The notes: generated by a model from the letters alone, not told the origin. A DNA stretch of 8,950 nucleotides from Planctomycetales bacterium (GCA_030642005.1 DAOWOP010000104.1:1-8950), one strand, 5' to 3'. Counted from the first letter of the stretch, positions 1 to 5,596 are shown. Translations and numbers: made by a program.

Positions 1-18
1 AATGTCCGATCCGAATCC

Positions 19-98
19 AGCCCCGTAGGGGCGTCTTAATTTGATCACAACCTACTGCGACTACTGCGACAACAGCATTAAGACGCCCCGCTGGGGCT
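19..98. repeat. REPIN-like inverted pair of REP palindromes
   Basis: Two 22-base units lie in inverted orientation at 19-40 and 77-98. Aligned on the same strand they differ only in the three-base loop of a small hairpin: CCCC-GTA-GGGG in the left unit, CCCC-AGC-GGGG in the right unit read on the minus strand. Both continue into the identical tail CGTCTTAAT. The 36-base spacer contains an exact 9-bp tandem duplication, CTACTGCGA at 52-60 and 61-69. Two REP units facing each other across a short spacer is the layout called a REPIN, a short non-autonomous element usually moved by a RAYT (IS200-like tyrosine) transposase. No transposase is in the window. The repeats are seen directly; the REPIN assignment is inference. 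Confidence 0.7.
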
Positions 99-116
99 TG
101 AAAAAACACGCATCTC

Positions 117-143
117 TAGCCCCCGGGCTTCCGCCCAGGGCTA
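117..143. repeat. GC-rich palindromic hairpin downstream of etfB
   Basis: TAGCCC (117-122) pairs with GGGCTA (138-143), and inside it GGGC (125-128) pairs with GCCC (133-136) around a TTCC loop. It follows the inverted REP pair directly but has a different sequence, so it is probably a second palindromic repeat type. It has no T-run on either side that would make it a classical intrinsic terminator. It could still stop or protect the 3' end of the etfB transcript, which arrives from the right on the minus strand. Confidence 0.5.
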
Positions 144-151
144 AGAAAGGC

Positions 152-164
152 GCCGCTCTGCGGC
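152..164 (-). terminator. Weak candidate terminator hairpin for etfB
   Basis: GCCGC (152-156) pairs with GCGGC (160-164) around a three-base loop. Read on the minus strand the hairpin is followed by GCCTTTCTT, a short interrupted T stretch, about 75 bases beyond the etfB stop. The stem is short and the T-run poor, so termination here is only a suggestion. It may instead be one more repeat unit in the cluster at 19-164. Confidence 0.25.
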
Positions 165-224
165 TAAAAACTGCTTTTCAGACAAAACCTAATTCTAGGC
201 ATTCTCCTTCGCCATTCTCCCAGT

Positions 225-248
225 CAACCAATCAACCAGTCAACCAAT
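225..248. repeat. Three 8-bp tandem repeats across the etfB stop codon
   Basis: CAACCAAT, CAACCAGT and CAACCAAT follow each other without gaps at 225-248. The etfB stop codon (240-242, minus strand TGA) lies inside the array, so the last two codons of etfB (Ile-Gly) are encoded by repeat sequence. Gain or loss of one 8-bp unit would shift the reading frame of the extreme C-terminus. Confidence 0.6.
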
Positions 249-1163
249 AGTGTGTTCTTCTATCAATTCACCCACTAACGCACCGACGCCTTCGTCGGTC
301 GGGTCGATCTGCTTATGTTGGCCTCCGGTAAGGACTACCGACTGGATGCGGTGGACTTTCGTGGGGCTGCCTTTCATGCCGCACCACGACAGGTCGGCTT
401 CAAGGTCGTCGAGATTCCACTGCTCAATCAGCAGGCCCTTATCCCGCAGTTTTCCACAGTATTTGTCCACCTCGGCCGCTTTCAGTTCGGCGGTGTAGTT
501 TTCGTAATCGCCTTCCAGCAGGTGCTCTGCCCTGGCTTGAACCTCTGCCGGCGAGAGCGCCTTTTTGAACTTCATCATCTTCCTGGCCGCCGGCGGGCGA
601 GGATTATTGGCGGTGTCCATGACTGTTACAAGCACCGGCAGTTCGGCCTGGACGATTTCGAATCCGTTGCCGACGTTTCGGCGGATTCGAATGGTTTTCC
701 CCTCCAGCGAAATCAACTCTTCCAGGTATGTTATCTGCGTCATGTCGAGTTTTTCCGCCAGTTGCGGGCCGACCTGTGCGGTATCGCCGTCGATTGCCTG
801 CCGGCCACAGAATACGATGTCAGGCTGGAGTTTCCTGACCGCGCAGGAGAGTATGTAACTGGTCGCCAGCGTATCGGACGCAGCGGCCCGGCGGTCGGTA
901 ATCAGTATCGCCCGGTCGGCGCTGCGGAACAGCCCTTCGCGGAGCACCTCCGCCGCCGACGGCAGGCCCATCGTAACGAGCGTTACCGTCCCGCCATGTG
1001 CATCCCGGACGGCCAGGGCCTGTTCAAGGGCGTTGAGGTCTTCGGGATTGAAGATAGCCGGCAGAGCCGCACGGTTGACCGTACCTTCTTCGGTCATCGC
1101 TTCGCCCGTGATCCGTTTGGTGTCGGGCACCTGTTTGACACAAACTACACAGTTATATCCCAC
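240..1163 (-). CDS. etfB: Electron transfer flavoprotein subunit beta (EtfB/FixA family)
   Basis: This is the beta subunit of the soluble ETF heterodimer. ETF carries electrons between flavin dehydrogenases and a quinone reductase or, in bifurcating systems, ferredoxin and NADH. The 307-residue protein opens with the family pattern CVKQVPDT (8-15). It then shows the nucleotide-binding segments DTLATSY (97-103) and CGRQAIDGDTAQVGP (119-133), and the EtfB signature region ending in ELPVLVTV (174-181). In that signature an acidic position appears as Gly165. At 307 residues it is longer than the roughly 250-260 residues of classical EtfB. The extra length is a C-terminal extension (about 215-307) of the kind seen in long FixA-like EtfBs. 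The start is GTG at 1161-1163, set by AGGAG at 1170-1174 six bases upstream. The usual partner etfA is not found on either side within the window. Confidence 0.93.
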   Translation of the reverse strand: MGYNCVVCVKQVPDTKRITGEAMTEEGTVNRAALPAIFNPEDLNALEQALAVRDAHGGTVTLVTMGLPSAAEVLREGLFRSADRAILITDRRAAASDTLATSYILSCAVRKLQPDIVFCGRQAIDGDTAQVGPQLAEKLDMTQITYLEELISLEGKTIRIRRNVGNGFEIVQAELPVLVTVMDTANNPRPPAARKMMKFKKALSPAEVQARAEHLLEGDYENYTAELKAAEVDKYCGKLRDKGLLIEQWNLDDLEADLSWCGMKGSPTKVHRIQSVVLTGGQHKQIDPTDEGVGALVGELIEEHTIG

Positions 1164-1207
1164 GATTCGCTCCTGTTCTGTTCAATCAGACTCGATGCAG
1201 GCAAGGC

Positions 1208-1236
1208 AATTTAGACGCCCGCTGACCGCAAGTCAA
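1208..1236 (-). promoter_or_regulatory. Sigma-70-type promoter for etfB
   Basis: On the minus strand the -35 hexamer TTGACT (1231-1236) and the -10 hexamer TAAATT (1208-1213) are separated by 17 bases. They sit about 45 bases upstream of the GTG start of etfB. Five of six and four of six positions match the consensus. Spacing and placement make this the best promoter candidate for etfB, but no transcript evidence is available. Confidence 0.5.
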
Positions 1237-1259
1237 GGTTTGGTTGATCTGAAGAAGTA

Positions 1260-1345
1260 GCAGGGATACAGGGGATGCACGGGATAAAGATTTAATAAAA
1301 AGAAAGAAAAAATAATTATATCCCCTGAATCTCCTGTATCCCTGC
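1260..1345. repeat. 86-bp inverted repeat with tandem-repeat arms
   Basis: A 27-base arm at 1260-1286 is matched by its inverted copy at 1319-1345 with three mismatches, across a 32-base A/T-rich loop (1287-1318). Each arm consists of three imperfect 8-9 base units related to CAGGGATA, so the element looks like a short tandem repeat that was then inverted. Weaker pairing extends outward (GAAGAAG on the left, CTTTTTC on the right). There is no clear target-site duplication. It lies exactly between the minus-strand etfB promoter and the plus-strand promoter at 1373, so it could insulate the two or form a cruciform. It may simply be a dispersed miniature element. Confidence 0.75.
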
Positions 1346-1372
1346 CATCTTTTTCGTCGATGCGTTTTTCGC

Positions 1373-1400
1373 TTGACAAAACCGCGATTCGTGATATAAT
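1373..1400 (+). promoter_or_regulatory. Near-ideal sigma-70 promoter into a gene-free region
   Basis: TTGACA (1373-1378) and TATAAT (1395-1400) both match the sigma-70 consensus perfectly and are separated by 16 bases. TG at 1392-1393 adds an extended -10 element. The predicted transcription start is near 1406-1408. The next credible coding start on this strand is the PEP-CTERM gene at 1995, about 590 bases away. The transcript would therefore be either a separate non-coding RNA or an unusually long leader. Confidence 0.75.
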
Positions 1401-1422
1401 CCGAATACTGAATGCTCTGACT

Positions 1423-1520
1423 CGCTATGGGAGCGGCGGAGTTATTTCACAAGTAAAGGCGGGAGCGAATACTCGCTCTCTCGTGCCTTCCTGCCTCAGG
1501 CCGCACCGGCCAAGTTCCCA
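1423..1520. repeat. Structured module A (98 bp) with conserved ends
   Basis: The module opens with CGCTATGGGAGCGGCGGAGT (1423-1442) and closes with CGGCCAAGTTCCCA (1507-1520). TGGGA (1428-1432) near the start can pair with TCCCA (1516-1520) at the end, closing the module as a multibranched fold around the inner hairpins at 1456-1489 and 1499-1511. The 3' third, from TGCCTTCCTGCC at 1484, aligns with the matching part of module B. The ends are visible directly; the fold is a hand prediction. Confidence 0.55.
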
Positions 1521-1562
1521 AACCGAAAATCGTAGTCTGTAAAAATTTAACGTGCTCCAGCC

Positions 1563-1764
1563 CGCTTTGGGAGCGGCGGAGTATGCTGCGTTTCGGCAAG
1601 AGCCTTGCCGATTCAAAGAGAGGGTGTGGGCGACACATCCTGCGTAGCCGGACCCTTCGAAGCCGGATACTGCGTAGCATTGGCGAAGCAGGATCCGCTC
1701 ACTCAAACACACCTTAGGCCTTGCCTACCTGCGGTAGCAGACAGGCGTCACGGCCAAGTTCCCA
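1563..1764. repeat. Structured module B (202 bp), second copy with a longer interior
   Basis: Its first 20 bases (1563-1582) differ from module A at one position. Its last 14 (1751-1764) are identical to the end of module A, and TGGGA (1568-1572) can again pair with TCCCA (1760-1764). The stretch 1722-1764 aligns with 1484-1520 and preserves a GCCT/AGGC pairing (1723-1726 with 1742-1745). The interior is about 100 bases longer than in module A. It contains the perfect CGGCAAG hairpin (1594-1610) and a direct repeat, CTGCGTAGC at 1640-1648 and 1670-1678. So the ends are conserved while the middle varies. Confidence 0.55.
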
Positions 1765-1787
1765 CCGTTTAGGAGTTTATTTTTCTG

Positions 1788-1815
1788 GTGGCACAGGTTT
1801 GCAACCTGTGGCCAC
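1788..1815. repeat. REP-like palindrome upstream of the PEP-CTERM gene
   Basis: CACAGGTT pairs with AACCTGTG around a TGC loop. The stem is extended outward by GTGG (1788-1791) and CCAC (1812-1815) with one unpaired G. The sequence is unrelated to the palindromes at 19-164, so it is another repeat type. A GTG lies at its left edge in frame with the downstream gene, but it has no ribosome binding site and is not a start. Confidence 0.6.
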
Positions 1816-1916
1816 TGAAGCCCAGTGCTCATGGGTTGGAAGTCCGCTTAACGGCGGGTATGGGCGCTGAGGAACGGTTCGCTTACCTGTTTCATCAGCC
1901 TTGGATTGTAAGGAAA
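1816..1916. other. Gene-free leader segment
   Basis: The segment between the two hairpins is open in the frame of the downstream gene, but it carries no start codon with a ribosome binding site. GCCCA (1820-1824) can pair with TGGGC (1861-1865) around an inner CCGC/GCGG stem (1844-1847 with 1854-1857). I recognise no riboswitch class here. Confidence 0.3.
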
Positions 1917-1938
1917 CCCAGCCATCGCAGTGGCTGGG
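1917..1938. repeat. Perfect 8-bp hairpin in the PEP-CTERM leader
   Basis: CCCAGCCA (1917-1924) and TGGCTGGG (1931-1938) form a perfect stem around a six-base loop, 56 bases before the start codon. No T-run follows, so it is not an intrinsic terminator. It could be one more dispersed palindrome or a structure in the 5' untranslated region. Confidence 0.55.
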
Positions 1939-1981
1939 CTTGGCCGGAGCGTGTTGCGTGGCCTTGGAGAACTGAAACAGT

Positions 1982-1987
1982 AAGGAG
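1982..1987 (+). promoter_or_regulatory. Ribosome binding site fixing the PEP-CTERM gene start
   Basis: AAGGAG lies seven bases before ATG 1995. The reading frame is open for another 207 bases upstream, back to a GTG at 1788. The position of this site, together with the signal peptide that follows, shows that translation starts at 1995. Confidence 0.85.
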
Positions 1988-1994
1988 CAAACAG

Positions 1995-3137
1995 ATGAAA
2001 ATCACCCATCGGTTATTCACAGTATCTCTGGTATTTGTTGCTATCGCCACCTCTCCTGTGGCCGCTTTGGATTGGGCGATCTCTTCGCCGGATCCCATGG
2101 AATACTCAGGGATGTTTAGTTCTCTGCAGCTGGATCCCAGCGGATTTCCACGTGTCAGTTATTGTACGGCCTTCGGTTCCGAAGATTATCGGGTTCGGTA
2201 TGCCGCCTGGGACGGCGCATCCTGGCAGATCGAGACAGTCTCGTCAGTGGGTACGGGTGTCAGTAATGGAACAAGCCTTGTTCTCGATAACAACAGTAGC
2301 CCTCACATTTCATACAACAGCAGACTCTACGATCACGGTATGGAATACGCTTATCGGGATGATTCAACGTGGCAAATTGAGACGGTGGATGGCGGGCACG
2401 GCGCTAGTGTCGGTCCGTATAATTCGCTTGCGCTGGACAGCGCTGGGTGGCCCAGGCTCTCCTACCGGGACAACACAATCGTCCGGAACAAGTACGCCCA
2501 ATGGAACGGTACAGGCTGGAATATCGAGGTATCAGGACAAGACGGTGTTCCAGATTTTCCATACGGTTGTCTGCTGGTTGATGAGCAAGACGTATCCCAC
2601 CTCGCAGGATCCGGGTTGAGTTACGCTGTTCGGACGGATTCTGGGTGGAGCGTGGAAAACGGTATTGCTCCCGGCGGGAAAGGCGCCAGGTTGGTGCTGG
2701 ACTCCCAGGGTAACCCCCACATCGCGCACTGCTCAGTTAGCGACGACATGGTTCGTTACACACACTGGGACGGCCTGCAGTGGCACACGCAGGTGATCGA
2801 AGGCAACGCCCATTATGGAGGAGGAGCACCGCTTGTCTTTGACGCGAGCGGCAAGCCGCGAATTGCCTACCTGGTTCACGACGAGGACCATTGCGGCGGC
2901 ACCTACGTCCATTTCGCAGCCTGGGACGGAGCGCAGTGGCAGATTGAACAGATTGGCACCGATCACGCCAGCGGATCCTATGGGGTTTGCCTGAAGATGG
3001 ACGACATAGGCCAGTACCACGTAACTTATTATGGCCACAACCTGGGGCTGCGGTACGCCGTCGCGATTCCCGAACCGGCCACGCTGAGCCTGCTGGCTGT
3101 CGGCGCGGTGGCGCTGATTCGACGAAAGCGAAATTGA
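1995..3137 (+). CDS. Secreted PEP-CTERM protein with seven propeller-like repeats
   Basis: The 380-residue precursor has a signal peptide (1-24: basic MKITHR, hydrophobic stretch, cut near VAA-L). The C-terminus is a PEP-CTERM sorting signal: PEP at 359-361, a hydrophobic segment, then the basic tail RRKRN. Such proteins are exported and processed by an exosortase at the cell surface; no exosortase is in this window. Between these lie seven repeats of 40-53 residues starting near 43, 94, 144, 192, 232, 279 and 332. The pattern is SL-x-LD-x-x-G-x-P-x-x-SY, then YA-x-WDG-x-x-WQIE. Repeat 4 is degenerate. Repeat 7 lacks its WDG/WQIE half, while the mature N-terminus (LDWAIS, 25-30) resembles that missing strand. 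This suggests a seven-bladed beta-propeller closed by strands from both ends. Ligand and function are unknown. AAGGAG at 1982-1987 sets the start. Confidence 0.85.
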   Translation: MKITHRLFTVSLVFVAIATSPVAALDWAISSPDPMEYSGMFSSLQLDPSGFPRVSYCTAFGSEDYRVRYAAWDGASWQIETVSSVGTGVSNGTSLVLDNNSSPHISYNSRLYDHGMEYAYRDDSTWQIETVDGGHGASVGPYNSLALDSAGWPRLSYRDNTIVRNKYAQWNGTGWNIEVSGQDGVPDFPYGCLLVDEQDVSHLAGSGLSYAVRTDSGWSVENGIAPGGKGARLVLDSQGNPHIAHCSVSDDMVRYTHWDGLQWHTQVIEGNAHYGGGAPLVFDASGKPRIAYLVHDEDHCGGTYVHFAAWDGAQWQIEQIGTDHASGSYGVCLKMDDIGQYHVTYYGHNLGLRYAVAIPEPATLSLLAVGAVALIRRKRN

Positions 3138-3162
3138 CTTTCAGGCCCACCGACGCTAGAAT
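3134..3162 (+). promoter_or_regulatory. Promoter overlapping the PEP-CTERM gene stop codon
   Basis: TTGACT (3134-3139) and TAGAAT (3157-3162) are separated by 17 bases, each with five of six consensus positions. The -35 hexamer contains the TGA stop codon of the upstream gene. It is placed to drive the membrane protein gene at 3232 with a leader of about 60 bases, so that gene need not depend on the upstream transcript. Confidence 0.5.
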
Positions 3163-3231
3163 TGACATTAGATAAGCAGTAGGCGACACTTCTACAAAAT
3201 CAATCGTAGTCGATAATGAAGGAGCATTTCG

Positions 3232-4266
3232 ATGCCAACCAGCAACAGCCGATTCACGTGGGTCGTAACCCTGGTGCGAATCTGGTCCCTCATCGCATTG
3301 GTGTTTCTGGGTGTATGTTTTGTGGCGACGGGCGTGTATGCCGGCGTCGCGCTGGCCGGCGAGTTTGTCATCGACAGGCTGCTGTTGTGGATCGTTGCTC
3401 TGGCGGCGGAGGCGTCGGCCGGTGCGTTGGTGCTTATATTTCGCGGCCTGGTCGAGACCATTGTCAGCAACGAGCAGGCCGTCAAACCTCTCGCCGACCA
3501 CCTCAAACGCATCGAAAGCCTTCTGGAAGCGGCGCACGAGTCCAATCGCCGGCTGATTGAACTGTCGCAGATGTCCGATGCCGCCAGGAGCCTGCTGTTC
3601 CGCCGCCACGAAATCGAGGCGATGAACGAACTTCTCCACGAGCACCTCATAGCCCAGGACTACGCCGGGGGCGAAAAACTCGTCAACGACATTGAGAAGC
3701 GATTCGGGCACACCGAACAGGTCGAGCAGATGCGAGCCGAGATCGTCAAGGCCAAGGCGACGACGAACGAGCAGAAGGTCGATGCGGCTCTGGGTCGTAT
3801 CGGCAAACTCATCGAGTCGGGCGACTGGGCCGGCGCATCACGCCAGACCCGCCGCCTGTCCCAACTGCTGCCGGAAAACCCGAAAATCGCCGCCCTGCCG
3901 CAACTCATCAGCGACGCACGCACAAAACACAAGCGCGACCTGCTCGGCGATTACGACCAGGCCGTCAGGGGCGGAGATGTCGATCGCTCCATAGAACTGC
4001 TGCACGAACTGGACAAATATCTCACGCCGCAGGAAGCAGCGGCAATGGAAGAGTCCGCCCGCGGCGTATTCAGGGCCAAACTTCACAATTTCGGCGTGCA
4101 GTTCGCCATTCGCGTTACCGACCAGGACTGGGCCGGTGCTATCGCCATAGGCCGGCAGATCACCAGCGAGTATCCCAACAGCCGGATGGCGCAGGAAGTC
4201 CGTCAGAAAATGGATACCATGCGAACACTGGCGACCGCAAAGCAGGAAGCCGTCGGAGCGGAATAA
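3232..4266 (+). CDS. Membrane-anchored coiled-coil/helical-repeat protein, function unknown
   Basis: I do not recognise a named family. The 344-residue protein has two hydrophobic segments near the N-terminus (about 17-41 and 46-70) that would anchor it in the membrane as a hairpin. A charged, probably coiled-coil stretch follows (about 76-115). The rest is helical and shows four loosely related TPR-like units at about 133-160, 190-217, 241-269 and 291-320. Each has a short motif such as DWAGA or DYAGG followed by a helix ending in a proline- or glycine-containing turn. The clearest are SGDWAGASRQTRRL and DQDWAGAIAIGRQI. With both ends of the hairpin on one side, the helical domain most likely faces the cytoplasm and could bind a partner protein. 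AAGGAG at 3219-3224 lies seven bases before the ATG. It is convergent with the oxidoreductase gene downstream. Confidence 0.8.
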   Translation: MPTSNSRFTWVVTLVRIWSLIALVFLGVCFVATGVYAGVALAGEFVIDRLLLWIVALAAEASAGALVLIFRGLVETIVSNEQAVKPLADHLKRIESLLEAAHESNRRLIELSQMSDAARSLLFRRHEIEAMNELLHEHLIAQDYAGGEKLVNDIEKRFGHTEQVEQMRAEIVKAKATTNEQKVDAALGRIGKLIESGDWAGASRQTRRLSQLLPENPKIAALPQLISDARTKHKRDLLGDYDQAVRGGDVDRSIELLHELDKYLTPQEAAAMEESARGVFRAKLHNFGVQFAIRVTDQDWAGAIAIGRQITSEYPNSRMAQEVRQKMDTMRTLATAKQEAVGAE

Positions 4267-4335
4267 ACCGCGCTGATTACAACAAAGACTGAACCGTGTT
4301 TAACGAGTGCGAGCGTAACCGGTTGCCGGAAACAC

Positions 4336-5511
4336 TCACCTGGCGATTCGCCCTTCTTCCGACTCGCGCTGCGGGCGAGAGACCGGGCGGGCGTTGGCGA
4401 TCAGGTCGGCCAGCATCTTCTCGTACCGTGCGGCGCTGACCGGCAGTTTGACTTTCTTGCCGAGGTAGCTGGAGAGATAAATCGCGTTGATTGTCTCCTG
4501 TGACCAAAGTCCGTCGGCGGCCGAGACCAGCATTTTGGCTTTTTTCCGGGTAAGGACGGCCTCGGCGAACATCTTGTGAATGAGCGAGGGGTCATTCTCG
4601 CCGACTTCCGGCAGCGGCTGATCCTGGACGACCGGTCCGGCGTAGGGGTCGGGACCTTCGTAAGTGTGAGCGAAATCCACCAGGTCTTTCTCGAATCGAA
4701 CGTATCGTGTGAACTTGCCGTCCTGGATTGTTATCGCCCCGGCCGTGCCGAAAACCTCGAACCGCCGCGCGTCGCCGTGCGTAGCCACACTGACGTTGAG
4801 GGTGAACTGGACTCCGTTGGGGAAGACCCCTATGGCTGAGGCGAAATCCTCGACCTGGCTGGCGTCGTGATAGAGATTGGTCCATCGTCCGGCAAGTTCA
4901 GCCGGCGCTGACTCGGCAGCGAGGTAACACATCATGTCTATATCGTGGGGCGCCTGGTTAATCAGCACTCCGCCGCCCTCGTCGCGCCACATGCCGCGCC
5001 ACCCGCCGAGGGAATAATAGTAATCGCTCTTATAATACGAACCGGTAACGCGGATGCTGATGATTTTGCCCAGTTCGCCGGAATCTATCATCTGCCTGGC
5101 CTTCCGTGCGACGGGATTGGCCCGCGACTGGTAGTGAACGGCGCCGATGCGACGTTTGCGATTAATGGCCTTGATCAATCTACGGGCGTCGGCGGGCGTA
5201 GCGGCCAGAGGCTTTTCGGTCATCACGTCCTTGCCGGCCTCGACCACGGCGATTACCCCGGCGGCGTGAAACGGGTGAGGCGTGGCGACGATTATCGCAT
5301 CCACGTCGTCCCGGGCCACCAGTTCGCTCACCTGCGTTGTGCCGAAGATGCCGAGTTTTTCGGCCTGGTTCCGCAAACGCAATTCATTAATGTCGCAAAC
5401 CGCCGTCAACTCATAAGGCCCTTCGCCCTTCGTCAGTATGTCAGCGTGATAATTCCCGATAAGCCCCGCCGAACCGATAATCCCGAAACGAACCTTCCTG
5501 TTGCCGGTCAT
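4336..5511 (-). CDS. Gfo/Idh/MocA-family NAD(P)-dependent oxidoreductase
   Basis: This is a 391-residue soluble dehydrogenase of the glucose-fructose oxidoreductase / inositol dehydrogenase family, whose members usually oxidise or reduce hydroxyl groups of sugars or inositols. The N-terminal Rossmann fold shows the dinucleotide-binding loop GIIGSAGLIG (10-19), the strand VATPHPFHA (75-83) and the family EKP motif (99-101), whose lysine is catalytic in studied members. The C-terminal domain carries GGGVLINQAPHDID (179-192), with the conserved histidine (189) and aspartate (192) of the active site. Length is normal for the family. The ATG is preceded by AGGAG (5520-5524) eight bases away. It lies 85 bases downstream of the DUF2723 gene on the same strand, so the two may be cotranscribed. 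Substrate cannot be assigned; a cell-surface sugar is a reasonable guess from the neighbours. Confidence 0.92.
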   Translation of the reverse strand: MTGNRKVRFGIIGSAGLIGNYHADILTKGEGPYELTAVCDINELRLRNQAEKLGIFGTTQVSELVARDDVDAIIVATPHPFHAAGVIAVVEAGKDVMTEKPLAATPADARRLIKAINRKRRIGAVHYQSRANPVARKARQMIDSGELGKIISIRVTGSYYKSDYYYSLGGWRGMWRDEGGGVLINQAPHDIDMMCYLAAESAPAELAGRWTNLYHDASQVEDFASAIGVFPNGVQFTLNVSVATHGDARRFEVFGTAGAITIQDGKFTRYVRFEKDLVDFAHTYEGPDPYAGPVVQDQPLPEVGENDPSLIHKMFAEAVLTRKKAKMLVSAADGLWSQETINAIYLSSYLGKKVKLPVSAARYEKMLADLIANARPVSRPQRESEEGRIAR

Positions 5512-5596
5512 TTACTCATCTCCTGATAAACAGTTCCAAAACGGCGGCACCATAGCACATCGGAACGGAAAAGGGAACGTGATAAACACGCCTTTT

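Larger units (their letters stand above)
1407..1765 (+). ncRNA. Possible structured non-coding RNA or long leader
   Basis: This stretch follows the strong promoter at 1373-1400 and has no convincing protein gene on either strand. It is rich in predicted pairings: GAGCGA/TCGCTC with an ATAC loop (1463-1478), AAGGC/GCCTT around it (1456-1460 with 1485-1489), GGCCG/CGGCC (1499-1511), CGGCAAG/CTTGCCG with a three-base loop (1594-1610), GGTGTG/CACACC (1623-1628 with 1708-1713) enclosing ATCCTGC/GCAGGAT (1637-1643 with 1688-1694), and TACC/GGTA (1726-1736). It holds two modules with shared ends, listed separately. I recognise no known RNA family. The 3' end is uncertain; a T-rich stretch at 1775-1784 follows without a strong preceding stem. 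Confidence 0.35.

Noticed and set aside
41..250. Open frame of 69 codons on the plus strand
   Set aside because: It runs through the REP pair, the hairpins and the tandem repeat, lacks a ribosome binding site and has a low-complexity translation.
315..1214. Long plus-strand open frame opposite etfB
   Set aside because: It is the antisense shadow of a clearly recognisable etfB and has no family features of its own.
1428..1457. Nine-codon leader peptide (ATG at 1428) at the start of module A
   Set aside because: The ATG is TTT-G at the equivalent place in module B, so the peptide is not conserved between copies, and no ribosome binding site precedes it.
1360..1542. 60-codon open frame over the strong promoter
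   Set aside because: Its start lies upstream of the -35 box, it has no ribosome binding site, and the promoter sits inside it.
1425..1712. Minus-strand open frames across modules A and B
   Set aside because: They arise from palindromic, repeat-rich DNA, have no ribosome binding site, and overlap each other in different frames.
1407..1765. Integron attC-like cassette sites
   Set aside because: The shared end boxes do not contain the RYYYAAC/GTTRRRY core sequences, and no cassette gene lies between them.
1816..1938. Cobalamin-type or other known riboswitch in the leader
   Set aside because: Some short strings looked suggestive, but the conserved core elements of the classes I know are not present.
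1788..1994. N-terminal extension of the PEP-CTERM protein from GTG 1788
   Set aside because: It would begin inside a palindrome and bury the signal peptide behind 69 residues; AAGGAG and ATG 1995 give a normal start.
2737..3711. Large minus-strand open frame over two plus-strand genes
   Set aside because: It crosses two well-supported genes and the promoter between them, and its arginine-rich translation is typical of antisense frames in GC-rich DNA.
4296..4335. Bidirectional terminator between the convergent genes at 4266 and 4336
   Set aside because: GTGTTT/AAACAC can pair, but the loop is 28 bases and no T-run follows on either strand.
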